Made by a program: the position numbers and the translations under genes. This document shows positions 1-10,660 of a stretch of 64,000 nt of DNA, one piece after another. Numbering within the stretch: the stretch's first letter is position 1; each line of letters begins with the position of its first letter. The stretch lies in assembly GCA_014529385.2 (NCBI GenBank), contig CM043959.1, positions 55,901,253 to 55,965,252 of the forward strand, read 5' to 3'. The DNA is from Adiantum capillus-veneris. Taxonomy: Eukaryota > Streptophyta > Polypodiopsida > Polypodiales > Pteridaceae. Under the pieces are notes generated by a model. That model was not told where the DNA came from. It saw only the letters and a list, made by a program, of their open reading frames with translations, and ran no database searches.

Positions 1-1
1 T

Positions 2-1714
2 GAGGACGGGGAAGCCTCAAGGACTGCAAACGGTGACAATGTGCAACAATGTCAACCAAATGAGGAGCCTCAACCTATTCCTCGAAGATCTACAAGAGCA
101 AGTAGACCTCCAGAAAGGTTTGTTCCTTCCTTCAACCATCTCTTGATCTCAAACTCTGGAGAGCCGGAATCATACGAAGAAGCTATGCAACATGAATCCA
201 AAGAAGAATGGACGAAGAGCATGCAAGTGGAGATGGACTCACTACATCGTAACCAAACATGGGAATTGGTTGAGTTTCCTAAAGGTAAGCGGGCACTTCA
301 AAACAAATGGGTGTACAAGGTGAAGGAAGAAGAAGGTGGAAAGAAAAGGTACAAGTCTAGGCTTGTGGTAAAAGGGTTTTCTCAAAAGAAAGGTATTGAC
401 TTCAATGAAATATTTTCTCATGTTGTAAAAATGAACTCAATTATCCTTGTCTTAATCCTTGTGGCTGCTCATGATCTAAATCTCGAGCAAATGGATGTAA
501 ATACGGCATTCCCTCACGTTGACTTAGAGGAGGAAATCTACATGCTTCAACCAAAGGGGTATGAAGTAAAAGGTAAGGAGAAAATGGTTTGCAGATTAAA
601 GAAGAGCTTGTATGGTTTAAAGCAAGCATCAAGACAATGGTACTTGAAGTTTGATCGATGGATGTTGGATCATGGATTCACAAGATGCAACTTGGATCAC
701 TACGTCTACACGAAGAATTTGGGAGATGGGAAATTTATCATCCTAATGTTGTATGTTGATGACATGTTGATTGCAAGTGCTAACATGCAGGACATCAAAG
801 ACCTAAAAGAGGAACTGTCTAAATCTTTTTCAATGAAAGATTTAGGTGTTGTAAAGAGGATACTTGGTATGAAAATATCAAGGGACAGGACGAAGAAGAC
901 AATAAAGCTATCTCAAGAAGATTACATCAAGCAGGTACTAGAAAGGTTTGCAATGCAAAATGCAAAACCAGTTTCTACACCTTTGGCTGGTCACTTTAAA
1001 CTAACGAAGGATATGTGTCCAAAGACACAAGAGGATATAGCCTATATGTCTAAAGTTCCATATGCTGCAGCGGTAGGTTCTCTAATGTATGCTATGGTTT
1101 GGACAAGGCCAGACATTGCACATGCAGTGGGAGTTGTGAGTAGGTTCATGGACAACCCAGGTAAAGAGCATTGGCAAGCTGTGAAGTGGATACTCAAGTA
1201 TCTAAAAGGGACAACAACAAATGCTTTGTATTTTGGAGGAACTGATATTTTTCTAGAAGGGTATGCTGATGCAGATATGGCAGGTGACAAAGATACTCGA
1301 AGGAGCACTACTGGCTATGTGCTCACGGTTGGAGGCACAGCAGTAAGCTGGGCTTCAAAGCTGCAGAAAGTGGTTTCACTTTTTACCACGGAAGCAGAGT
1401 ATGTAGCAATGACGGAGTCAAGCAAAGAAATTTTGTGGCTTCACAGATTCTTAGAAGAGCTTGGATTCAAACAAGAAAATTGTGTCTTGTACAGTGATAG
1501 CCAAAGAGCTATCCATCTTGCGAAGAACTCAGCCTTTCATTCAAGGACAAAGCACATTGAGGTGAGATATCACTCCATACGCACTCTTTTGGAAGAGGGA
1601 CAGCTAAAGCTAGGAAAGGTGCATACAAGTGAAAATCATGCAGACATGTTTACAAAGGTGGTCAACAAGGAGAAGTTGAGCTTTTGCTCATCTTCAATTG
1701 GCATTCAAGGATAA
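2..1714 (+). CDS. pol: copia pol fragment: reverse transcriptase and RNase H
   Basis: The frame is open to the left edge, so the real start is outside the window. The first part reads as the linker ahead of the RT (PRRSTR, then EAMQHESKEEWTKSM). RT motifs follow: WVYKVK, QMDVNTAF, the LKKSLYGLKQASRQWY block and the catalytic YVDDM at about residue 240. The RNase H part has YADADMAG, TEAEYVAM, YSDSQRAIHLA and RTKHIEVRYH. The usual FLHG after NTAF reads FPHV, a likely damaging change, but the frame has no stop over some 570 codons, so the copy is young. A Gly stop region followed by the polypurine tract is normal for this family. The enzyme would copy element RNA into DNA in cytoplasmic particles. 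Confidence 0.93.
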   Translation, partial: EDGEASRTANGDNVQQCQPNEEPQPIPRRSTRASRPPERFVPSFNHLLISNSGEPESYEEAMQHESKEEWTKSMQVEMDSLHRNQTWELVEFPKGKRALQNKWVYKVKEEEGGKKRYKSRLVVKGFSQKKGIDFNEIFSHVVKMNSIILVLILVAAHDLNLEQMDVNTAFPHVDLEEEIYMLQPKGYEVKGKEKMVCRLKKSLYGLKQASRQWYLKFDRWMLDHGFTRCNLDHYVYTKNLGDGKFIILMLYVDDMLIASANMQDIKDLKEELSKSFSMKDLGVVKRILGMKISRDRTKKTIKLSQEDYIKQVLERFAMQNAKPVSTPLAGHFKLTKDMCPKTQEDIAYMSKVPYAAAVGSLMYAMVWTRPDIAHAVGVVSRFMDNPGKEHWQAVKWILKYLKGTTTNALYFGGTDIFLEGYADADMAGDKDTRRSTTGYVLTVGGTAVSWASKLQKVVSLFTTEAEYVAMTESSKEILWLHRFLEELGFKQENCVLYSDSQRAIHLAKNSAFHSRTKHIEVRYHSIRTLLEEGQLKLGKVHTSENHADMFTKVVNKEKLSFCSSSIGIQG

Positions 1715-1759
1715 GAAGCCAGAATAGAAAGCAGTCACATGTTTGGAGATCAGTCTCCA

Positions 1760-1769
1760 AGTGGGAGAT
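1760..1769 (+). other. polypurine tract of the copia element
   Basis: AGTGGGAGAT lies directly before the LTR start TGTTA. This is the common plant copia arrangement, where the purine tract primes plus-strand DNA synthesis. Confidence 0.85.
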
Positions 1770-2532
1770 TGTTAAGTATGGAGCCTGATTTACCCTTGTA
1801 ATTTTTTGTGGTAAAAGCGCACATTTGTAAGGCCCCCATTATGAGGAGAAGCCATCGTGCGTGAAGGAAAATCACTCACCGGAAACCAAAATTTTCACGG
1901 ACATGAATCAGGGGAAACTTTAGGGGCCGAGTCTTTTTTTTCCCTCGTCGGAATATTCATTTTCGCCAGAATATTATGACCGGACGGCGGCCGGAAAGTG
2001 GTCGGAAAACAACCGTCGGTTGGCCGGTGGTCGGAAGTCAATGGCCGCTGGCTGGTGGCCGAATTCAATGGCCGGTGGCCGAATTCAAAAGAGGACTTGT
2101 CTTCTCAAGGGTGGCCACACATGGGCGGATTGGAGGGTCCCATTTGGACTTATTCACACAAGGGCAGCTACACATGGCTGCCTCTCATAAGAGATGGCAG
2201 CCCTTTTGGCCTATAAAAGGAGGCCATTTCTACACACATTTCATATAGTGTGAAGTTGATGCAACAAGGTGAGTGTGAGGTGGTGAGAGTGAAGCAAGGC
2301 GGGAGCTCTATTAAGGGTTTAATCCCTTTGTAAACTACTTCTTGTTTTGAAGTGCTAAAGCCATTGAGTGGCTGCTTTCCCGTGGACGTAGCCCACATTG
2401 GGTGAACCACGTATATCGTGTGTACTCTCTCTCTCTCTCTCTCTACTCTATAATCTCTTGTGTGTGAAATCTATCTCTCTCCATTAAGTAATCTACTCAA
2501 AAATCTATTTAGCTACGTCTTATTTCCTAACA
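1770..2532 (+). repeat. copia 3' LTR (763 bp)
   Basis: The LTR begins TGTTA after the polypurine tract and ends TAACA, a 5-bp terminal inverted repeat with TG...CA ends. It contains a GC-rich block with direct repeats of GGTGGCCGAATTCAATGGCC type (about 2020-2095), a TATA box, and a short (CT)n at 2425-2444. Bounds rest on the termini and the start of minus-strand gag right after it, since the partner LTR is outside the window. Confidence 0.88.
2211..2220 (+). promoter_or_regulatory. TATA box of the copia LTR
   Basis: CTATAAAAGG inside the LTR, about 320 bp before its end, is a strong TATA box at the expected place for the U3/R promoter. In the 3' LTR it would fire outward, toward element A. 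Confidence 0.7.
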
Positions 2533-5452
2533 TCTCGATCTTTTGGGTCTCTTCTACCAATCTCCTTAATTGCTTGACTCTCTCGATCTCCTCTATAGGG
2601 TGTGGGTAAGTTCCTATCTTCTTCTTGGGTCATGGCCATTGTGGCTCATGACAATCTTTCTTGTTTGTTTCTTTCCTAGTGGTCGTTTTAGTCTCCATGG
2701 TCTCACCTGAATCAAAATCCTCTTCAGCGTCGTTCATATATACGGGGTCGTCACCAGTCCCTATGTTGGTCTTTGAACTGGGGTCTGACTTTGCTGCTTT
2801 TTGTGATCTTTTCCTTTGTGTTTTCTTCTTCTTTTGAGATTCAACAATTGATGCTGTGTCTCTCTCTTCAAGAATATAATTTTGTTTTTGGAGCATCGAT
2901 CGTGTGAGTACATTTACTGGGATCACATGTGTACTTTGTGTTGGCTCCTCAGTAACCTCGATCAAGTTCAATGGTGTGATCTTTGGTGCATTTGGATTGT
3001 TAGGACATTGGGCAATCAAATGATCTATGCCACATTGATTACACATGAGTATCAGCATTGTAGACGTGCTTGCTTGATTGGTTTGCATTAGTGTGGCATT
3101 CTTTTGTAGCCTAATGGGACACTTGGCTACACGATGTGGACCCCCACACTTGTAGCATTGAAGAGGTGGCCTCTTCATAGTGTAAATTATATTTTGGCCT
3201 CTTGTAGTAAGAGCAGCTACTTGATAGACAGTTTGACTTGTCCCCAATAGTCTTCCATGTAATATAGTGGACTTTCTTCAAGTGCATCAATCCCATAGGC
3301 CATATTAGGGTCTATATCTTCTTCATAGCCTTCCAAACCAACAATAGATGACTCACAACCCACGTGATTCACAGAAGTGATTCTCAGATGTGGGGGTTGT
3401 GGTCCTAGCACAAGAGGTGGTAATGGTGTTGTTTGAATAACATTTTGGGCCCTAGGAACCATGTGTTGTGACATTTGTTCAAGAGGTGGGGCTGACATCA
3501 ATGAGCTAAGGTTGGTCTATATGCCATTGCACATTTAAATACTATGCAATCCTTGTCTTGATGACCATACCTCCCACATGCATTGCAATTCCCATTGAAT
3601 TTTACTCTAAACGTAGGGAATTCACTGGTATTATGCGGACCATAGCAAACTGAGCACCATTGTTTCTCCCTTCTTGGATATATATGATTGTTTTGTGGAG
3701 CACGATTGTCTCTTAGAATTTCTTTAAATGGCCTTGGTGAGATCTGCTAAAGTCATCTCAGATATCTTTGGCTCTTTAGAAATAGGCTTTATGGTCATTG
3801 GCTCATGCCTCGATGCTTTGCGAGCTAGTAGATTTAGGCTCAACAGACACTCTTTCTCCTTGAATCATTAAGTTTTCCTCCAATTGAATCGCATTGGTGG
3901 TGCCTGCTTCCCAAGTGGTGATACCTCTAATGACTAGGCCATTGTAGATATCCTCATGTCATAGTCCCCTAATGAATCTATCAAGAAATTGGTTATTATT
4001 GAAGTGTTCGTGTGGAAAACGAGAATTCAAATGCTTCAAGCAACTAACAAAGTCTCTCACAAACTCTCCTCCCTCTTGTTGTGATTTCTGGAGCTGACTT
4101 GATACACCCCAAAGTACTCTCTCTCGTCTGTACTCTTTCAAGAACAGTCTCCTAAGAGTAGGGTAGATTGTTTTCTCTTCCACCCTTAGGGTTCTATACC
4201 AATTCCTAGCCTTCCCACTTAAGGCTAGGCTTAAAGCATTACTCTTAAGTAGGTTATTGTGTTCTCCTAGGAAATCGCATATTTGTTCAAACACTTCAAT
4301 ATGCTTCCTCACATCCCCATCTCCACTAAATTTTTGTGTGAGCTTGGCTATTTGTGCTGCCTTACTTATAGGCTCTCTATCAGGCGTGTTTTGCTTACTC
4401 TCAGCAATAGATCGACTGATAGCTTGAGCAAATGTTCCCAAGTCACCTAAGTGCGCACACATCGTGGGTAAAGGCGCTCCAAAGACTACATGTGGAGTAG
4501 GTATTGGCATTGGGCTTGGAGTATAAGAAGCCCTTGAGTTCCAAGTTTGGTGTAATGTTGTGCCATGTGGTGGCCCAAAGTTCATATGTGTGGCCCTGGG
4601 CAGAGTAGCTGGTATGGCCTCATAAGGGTTTGGATGTTGCGGTCGCGGAGCATAAGTTGTTGAAACAATGGGAGGGGTAGGAGCTACATGAGCACGAGGA
4701 CCCATAGGTGTATATGATTGGTGCACACTTGTAGGTACTATTGCAGCCATTGAGCTACCATGTATTGGTGCTTTACTAACACATGAGGTCCATGGCGTGT
4801 TTCTTGGCATGCCCATCACTGGGGTAGGCATGGTAGTTGTGGTGTCATCAAGAGAAAGATGAGCTAGACTTGGAAAGGTAAAGCTATCACTTGTGGTCTC
4901 AAATTATACTGAGACCCCTAGCAAAACAACATATGGAGGATCCATCGGGCTTACTGAGGGAGTTTCCATTTGCGATAAAGTTGGTTGCTTAGCCTTCCTT
5001 GTATCCAAGAATCTCATGAGACCCGTTGAAGGCATGTGGATTCCTTTGTTCTATCTCTCTAGCTCAATAACCCTATGGATGACATCACAAACTCTTTGTT
5101 GTTGCTCCTCTACACTAGTAGCACCGGATGTTGATTGTAGGACATATAACTAACCCACGTGATATATGTGACCTGTGTATAGATCTGTTAAAGTCTCTTT
5201 TTGTAGTTTATACTCCCAGTTTTCATTTAAAAATGCTCCATCTAGGATTGAGGTGCTAGGGGTATCCTTTGAACGAGATGCAATGTGGATCTCTAGGGAT
5301 TGACCCTTAGTGGTTGCTAATTCCAGAGCACTCAAGGGCTCGACTTGCATGGATGTTGACTTTACCTTCAGCTCTCTCCATTGCACTGTCCTACGTAAGC
5401 TCTCGATTTCCTTTTCCCTAGCCGCAATGATATATTGCTCAACCTCTTGCAC
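2533..5452 (-). pseudogene. gag: element A gag polyprotein, frameshifted
   Basis: Read on the minus strand the pieces are: 5452-5150, a helical N-terminal part (IIAAREKEIESLRRTVQW); 4831-3959, a Pro-rich stretch followed by a retrotransposon-gag helical domain (NWYRTLRVEEK, FLKEYRRERVLWG, FIRGL); about 3700-3505, two zinc knuckles in another frame (CSVCYGPHNTSEF, with F where the last C should be, and CNACGRYGHQDKDC); then 3247-2630, two more knuckles (CYKCGGPHRVAKC, CNQCGIDHLIAQC) and a Lys-rich tail. Similar coding sequence continues in a shifted frame to 2533. Several stops and shifts break the protein. Gag would package the element RNA. Confidence 0.65.
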
Positions 5453-6930
5453 TTTGAAAATACTTCCACCATCATGTAATATAACCTCAGAGGGGAGTAG
5501 CTCTCAAGAGTCAGGGGATGCAGTGAATGGAGTATTCACATGCACACTCTCCAGGAGCGTGGGGTCTACGTTAGTCACTCGCTCCATGTTCGGAGCGAGT
5601 GGCTCTACTAAAAGTTTCCTTCAAGCGGTTAAGCACATTCAACCCAGACCGTGGGCCCATGGTATGCATGTCTTGGCTTGTACTATTCACATTGGGTAAC
5701 TCTTCATGAAGTCGTAGTCAGAGGAAGAGTTACTAGACACAATATCTGGGTCCTCAGTGTGGTGCTACCTTGGGTTCCCGTTGAGGGCCTAGAGCCTAAG
5801 GTGGAGGAATAATGAGTGCCCACGTAAATGGAGACACTCTCTATGTGCTCGTCCTCTAGCACAGAACCAGATCATAGGTGCATGTGACTTCAATACTCTA
5901 GAAGTGTTGATGAGTGCTTGTAAAGGCCACTCACCTAGTTTTTTGGGCGTTTGCAACCCAATTTTTTTGTTATTTTTGTCCTTTTTTCTAACCAAGTCAC
6001 AAAATATGGCATGTAGTAGCTCAAAACAAGCGTCTTGGCTAGATGGGCGTGCCGTGCTTTACAACTCGCGATTCAATTAATTTACATAAAGCCCTTGGAA
6101 TCCTAAAAATAGTATTTTCCTAGGTGGGAAGAGGGCTAGAATTAGTAAGTCCAAAGGGTGAGTGTAAAGGGGATGGTGGAGGACTTGAGGAACTTGTCCC
6201 ACATGCCCTTTCTTCAATTGAGGTCCTAGTCTTTATATATAAAGTAGTGTGTATAGTATATCATAAGACTGAGGACTGAGGCCTGAGCTTGGGCTCCGGC
6301 TTCGGGTTAGGGGAATGATCCCGCTTCTTCCTCTAAGGATAAGTTTTTTTTAAAATTTTCTTTTTGTTTTTGAATTTTCTTTTTTGTCTCGAATATTGCG
6401 AACGTTTGTTTTTAAAATTACTTTTTTTAATATTAAAAAATTCTTTTTTTTCAATGGTGGATAATGCTGCACGTGGATGTCAAGCTCACACACGTACACA
6501 ACAACTCTGTGTAACTCTGTATAACCTCCTTGCAGCTAACACATAAATAACACAATTAATTAACACTAATTATCGAGCTGCTCACAAACTGTCTAACACA
6601 GAATTACACACTCACAGACAGTCAACCTTCTCACTGTCTACACTAACTAACACAACAAAATTTCTCACTCATAGAGTACTGAATATACTCACAGAGCACA
6701 TTACAGATTTAGACCAGCTAATAGATCTACTAATACCTACACATTACAAATCTTAGCAAATCTAGCAAAAAAACTACACATTTCAACACTAACAGATTCT
6801 AACAAACTTGCTAAACCTACACATTATAGCCACTTAGCAGATCTACACAAACTTAGACAAAAGCTGAAAACAAATGGAAGAAAATCTTCCAAAGGTAGCA
6901 TTGAGTGTTCCTTAAGCTTAATGTAATGTT
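5453..6930 (-). other. element A leader, no gene seen
   Basis: This stretch lies between the primer binding site and gag. The part at 6470-6880 is strongly A/C-rich and simple (many ACACTAAC-like words). I see no protein-coding frame with recognisable motifs. Confidence 0.5.
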
Positions 6931-6949
6931 GTTCCCGACAACAACGCCA
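6931..6949 (-). other. primer binding site of element A
   Basis: The minus strand reads TGGCGTTGTTGTCGGGAAC, a decayed form of the plant Ty3/gypsy TGGCGCCGTTGTC-type site also seen intact at 20382-20402. It sits four bases from the LTR end (…GCGCACA), as expected. Confidence 0.65.
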
Positions 6950-7178
6950 AAAATGTGCGCTTCGTTGCACGTGTTGGAGGTTGGGAACTTATCTATACAC
7001 TGTGTGCGAGCCTCAAAAGGCTGCAAGCACACAACTAAACAATCCTAGCAAGCTCAAAGAAACAATGGTGTGTTACTCACCGCTCAATTCTTCCATCGTG
7101 AAGGATCCTGTGCTGCAAAGAAGAAGGAGCTGCACCTCGTCGCGCTCAAACGCCTCGTCACCCCATCGATGCCACCCC

Positions 7179-7184
<6 letters not shown>

Positions 7185-7267
<83 letters not shown>

Positions 7268-7283
7268 ACACACACACACACAT
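7185..7283. repeat. (CT)n followed by (CA)n microsatellite
   Basis: About 79 bp of uninterrupted CT then about 18 bp of CA, within the element A LTR. Frames read through it give only Ser-Leu or Arg-Glu repeats and are not genes. Confidence 0.97.
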
Positions 7284-7379
7284 ACACGTGAGCACACGAA
7301 AAAGAAGGAGACAAAGATGGAGCAAGAGCACTTCTTATCTTTCACCTTCAAGAATAAGGATTTTTAGGTCAAATGGACC

Positions 7380-7386
7380 TTTTATA
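7380..7386 (-). promoter_or_regulatory. TATA box of element A LTR
   Basis: The minus strand reads CTTATAAAAGGTCC, about 430 bp before the LTR end, a plausible U3 promoter for leftward transcription. Confidence 0.5.
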
Positions 7387-7560
7387 AGAGTTTGATCCAT
7401 TCACACATGGGCGCCCACAGTAGCCGATAGTTGCGAAACTACTGTAAAAATAAGATAAGTGGTGCACCTCTCATCGGTGATCACCTACACACCTAGTGGA
7501 CCGACAATCCCGGTCCATGACTCAATCAAATAGATAATAAGGCGTTCATTGAAGGTGATA

Positions 7561-7816
7561 GGGTGTCCGTGAGGGTTAACATAATCCCCTCGTTTTGGAG
7601 GTAAGTAATTAGAGATATCATCGATGAACACATCTTGGAATTAACTTAGAAAATTAGACAAGTCTAGCTCGTCTTGATTCCTACCAATTACATTTGATAA
7701 AACATTAGGAACTTTTAGGGACTCTTTGACAAAAATCTTGTATGCACAACCTGAGCTTTTCATTGGTTTATCTAAAGCAAGAGGATTTACAAGTGGAATA
7801 GTACGGCTAGACTCAC
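7561..7816 (-). pseudogene. pol: element B1 pol fragment (start of RT), split by element C
   Basis: On the minus strand the peptide around 7640-7580 reads QDVFIDDISNYLPPKRG, the N-terminal edge of a gypsy RT. The stretch is clearly similar to 48560-48800 in the second copy (B2), including the DNA words CATCTTGGA and TAGTAC. Sequence stops matching at 7817, where element C begins, and resumes at 16603. One stop (about 7641) breaks it. This is the left part of element B1. Confidence 0.7.
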
Positions 7817-8021
7817 TGACGGGAGCAAAGCGAACCCCGACGGCCTCTAAAACACCGTGGACCGAATGGCGCGCCTCGAGCCTGTCATGGTAAAGCAAAC
7901 AGGGGCACCACCTAGCTTCAGTGGCTAGGACGCAAACAACACACCACCATAACAAAGTTTTCATCCAAGAGAGATGGATGCTTGGGAGTAATGATGAAGA
8001 GGAAAGGGAATGAGATCAAGT

Positions 8022-8067
<46 letters not shown>

Positions 8068-9374
8068 GGGAGGGGGTATAGCCGCTTAGTACTTAGGCAC
8101 CACAAAAGGATGGCGAATCCACACACCCTTCACACATACACAAGCTCACTCCAAACACAAGACTAGGTGGCTATTCCGCACACCTCACATGGGCAAAACA
8201 TTGCAAGAAAACATACTCACAAAACCTCAAGCTTTATTTAGAGAATAAAGCGATGAAATGGGGAGCATAGGGTAGGGGAATGAGAAGGGAGAGAGTGGTA
8301 GAGCACATGGCGGATAGGTGGGAGTTGATGGCGAAGACTCGCACGAGGGTTATGGCCATCATCCTTCATTTATTTGCCCTTCATCTTCCATAGCCAAGGG
8401 TGTAGAGGTCATGCTCAAGACAAGCATGGTGATTGCGGTGATGGTGTGGGTGTGTGTGTGTGCACTAGGCACACACAGTTCATAGTGTGTTCTTTGGTGA
8501 TGTTGTGTGTGTCCTTAGTGTGATGGTGACCCCTCTTTATATAGGGGAGGAGAGGGGAGAAATTCTAGAATTTAGAAATGAATAAATAATTATCTACATA
8601 GGCCATGTGACTGTGGGCCCCACTTGTCTGGCTGTGTGTATATGTGTCAGAACAGCAGTCTCATGAGAGAGAGACTAAGAGAGAGAGGTGGGTTGATGAA
8701 AAAAAGTGAGAGGTGACATGGAGAATAAAGTTATTACAAGAGGCAAGAGAGGGGAGTGTGTTCAGAGGTGAATCTGTGTGCAGATGTGTGTGAACAAAAG
8801 AAAAATCAGGTAACCACCGGGTGGGGATGGGTCTGTGGGTACTTTTTTCAGTGAAACTGAGTGTGTGAGTGTGGGGGAGATTATTTAGCTACAAGACAAG
8901 AGACATGGCGCCCTTTAGAGAGAGAGGGGGGTATTTGGGTCATGGGATATGATAGGAGAGAGAAAGAGGGGGTGGGGTATACTATTTTGGAAGATAGGGT
9001 AAGTTGCATGTGAGTTAGGGTGCATTATTGGTGAGTTATAATGCATTATTGGTGAGAGGTGGGGTAGCTTGAGGGGAGAGAGAAAGGAGAAAGGACAAAG
9101 GGAAGAGAGAGGGGGTTGACCTTTTGAGTGGAGGAGAGGAAAAGGGACACCCGGCGGGGCAACAGTGAAGAAAAAGGAGGCAAGGTGGGGATGGGCTACC
9201 CCGCAAGCATGAGGTGGCCTATTTTACCTTTCTTATATATTTACATAATCATACTTTATTTTTTTCTTACTTTTTCCAATGCCTTTTATCACTCCCTCCA
9301 TAAGAGGGGGTTTTCATGGGGTGGGGACGAGAGAAGAGGGGTATGGGAGCTTGGCTTGTGAAAAGCCCCCATCA
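7817..9374 (-). repeat. element C 3' LTR (1558 bp)
   Basis: Matches 15513-16602 nearly base for base from GACGGGAGC to GCCCCCATCA. On the minus strand it starts TGATGGGGGC and ends CCGTCA. It carries about 470 bp (roughly 7946-8425), including an (AG)n tract at 8028-8064, that the other LTR lacks. Confidence 0.93.
8536..8543 (-). promoter_or_regulatory. TATA box, element C 3' LTR
   Basis: The minus strand reads CCTATATAAAGAGGGG. The same site is at 15764-15771 in the 5' LTR, where it would drive the element's own RNA. Confidence 0.65.
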
Positions 9375-9390
9375 TTAGCCCTCCCCTTTT
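9375..9390 (-). other. polypurine tract of element C
   Basis: The minus strand reads AAAAGGGGAGGGCTAA immediately before the LTR start TGATGG, the expected plus-strand primer position. Confidence 0.8.
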
Positions 9391-9402
9391 GGGTAGAGGC
9401 AT

Positions 9403-10660
9403 TCATGTCTCTAGCTCATTTGTTTGATCATTATCATCGGAGGTGGCGGCTGATGGTGTGTCCTCATCTGGAATGTCAATTGGTGGAGCCTTGTCAAATC
9501 GAAGAAAATAAGGCTTAAGTCGCCAACCATTTACCCTGGTTTGATGAAGTTTTCCATCAGCCTCCATAAGCTGGTAGCTTCCATTGGCATACTTCTTCCT
9601 GATGATGAAAGGGCCTTCCCATCGGAGCAGGAGTTTCTTATCCTTGCACGTGTCGAAGCGATTGTCGTAGCGGAGCACCAACATTCCTTTCTTCAATTCT
9701 TTTTTTCGGAGATGCTCGTTAAAGCTAAGCCGTCTATGCTCTACTTGTGCTGCATAATAATTTATTGCTTCTTCTCTGTCAAGCTGCAGTCTTTCCAAGT
9801 TGATGATGTGATCTCTCAAATGCATGTTGGGCTATTGAAGCTGGCTTGCCATTACTCTGAGACTTTGTAGTTGCACTTCAATGGGCAAGATTGCTTCCTT
9901 ACCAAATACTAGATGATACGGTGTGAATCCCAAGGATGTACGCAATGAAGTTATGTAGGCCCATAAGGCTGGTAGTAGATACTTATCCCAGTCTCCGGGA
10001 TGATTGTTTACCTGCTGGTAATAATTTTAGAAACCATTCCATTTACCTTTTCAACTAGGCCATTACATTGAGGGTAATATGGTGAAGAGTGCCTCCTTGT
10101 AATGCCCAGTTTCTGCATTAATTCTCCTACCAAGTCTGCTCTGAAACCTGGCCCTCTATCAGAGATGATCTCTAAAGGTGTGCCAAACCTACAGCATATG
10201 TGCTCGTAGATAAATTTAGCTACCTCTACCACTGCGATTCTAGTGGTGGCTGTAGCCTCTACCCATCTAGTCATGTAGTCGACCCCCATGATAATGTAGA
10301 ATTTTCCTGAGTTGGCCCTAGGTAATGGCCCAATGGCATCGATACCCCATTTTTCAAATGGGCCATATGAGAGAATAGGTGTCTGTGGTTCAGGCATAAG
10401 TGACCTAGTGCCGGCCTTTTGACACAACTTACACGTTTTGCACCAATGGTGTACATCACGGTTGAGGCTAGGCCATATGAAGCCTGCCTGCAAGATTTTC
10501 CTACTTGTTATGTCTAGGGCAAAGTGACCACCACAAACCCCGTCGTGACAGCTAGCAATTACTCTCGTGATTTCGTGAGAGAGACGGACCTTCCTGAGTA
10601 TTTGGTCCTTACCCTTACAGTACAAACCATCATTGATGAGTCGATACCTTGTGGCCTTCC
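9403..10660 (-). pseudogene. pol: element C integrase, frameshifted
   Basis: Piece 10625-10008 has the H-H-C-C zinc-binding part (HFALDITSRK region, then CKTCKLC), the catalytic core with GIDAIGP, SDRGPGF and the Glu in CNGLVEKVNG, so the D-D-E triad is present. It stops shortly after IITSR. Piece 9825-9403 in another frame carries the C-terminal module (LRWEGPFIIRKKY, NGSYQL, VNGWRLKPY), a GPY/F-type domain that binds DNA. The upstream join to the RNase H frame near 10630-10660 is also shifted. Integrase inserts the cDNA into chromosomes; this copy could not make it in one piece without frameshifting. Confidence 0.88.

Larger units (their letters stand above)
1..2532 (+). mobile_element. Ty1/copia LTR retrotransposon, 3' part
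   Basis: The window opens inside the pol gene of a copia element and runs through reverse transcriptase, RNase H, polypurine tract and a complete 3' LTR. The 5' LTR, gag, protease and integrase lie outside the window. Sequence right of the LTR (2533 on) is minus-strand gag of another element, so this copia copy sits inside element A. The element's other junction is not visible, so the 5-bp target duplication expected after 2532 (TCTCG on this side) cannot be checked. Confidence 0.93.
2533..7560 (-). mobile_element. element A: decayed gag-type LTR retroelement
   Basis: A minus-strand element read from its 5' LTR (right, from 6954) through the primer binding site, an AT-rich leader and a broken gag to 2533, where the copia element cuts it. 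No protease, RT or integrase is seen in the part present, but the 3' half is beyond the copia insertion and off the window. The right limit is set only by the first clear similarity to element B (about 7561). Confidence 0.6.
6954..7560 (-). repeat. element A 5' LTR (right end uncertain)
   Basis: Starts on the plus strand with TGTGCGC right beside the primer binding site, so on the minus strand it ends in CA. It holds the long CT/CA microsatellite and a minus-strand TATA box. No partner LTR is in the window, so the far end, somewhere between 7500 and 7580, is only bracketed by the start of element B. Confidence 0.5.

Noticed and set aside
7070-7395. Open frames made of Ser-Leu or Arg-Glu repeats across (CT)n tracts
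   Set aside because: All frames of a dinucleotide repeat are open; there is no coding signal outside the repeat. The same holds for the frames at 18856-19380, 30218-30844, 31159-31356, 32595-32826 and 38333-38599.
9128-9361. 77-codon frame found at both 9128-9361 and 16356-16589
   Set aside because: It is present twice only because it lies in the two LTRs of element C, antisense to the element; no motif.
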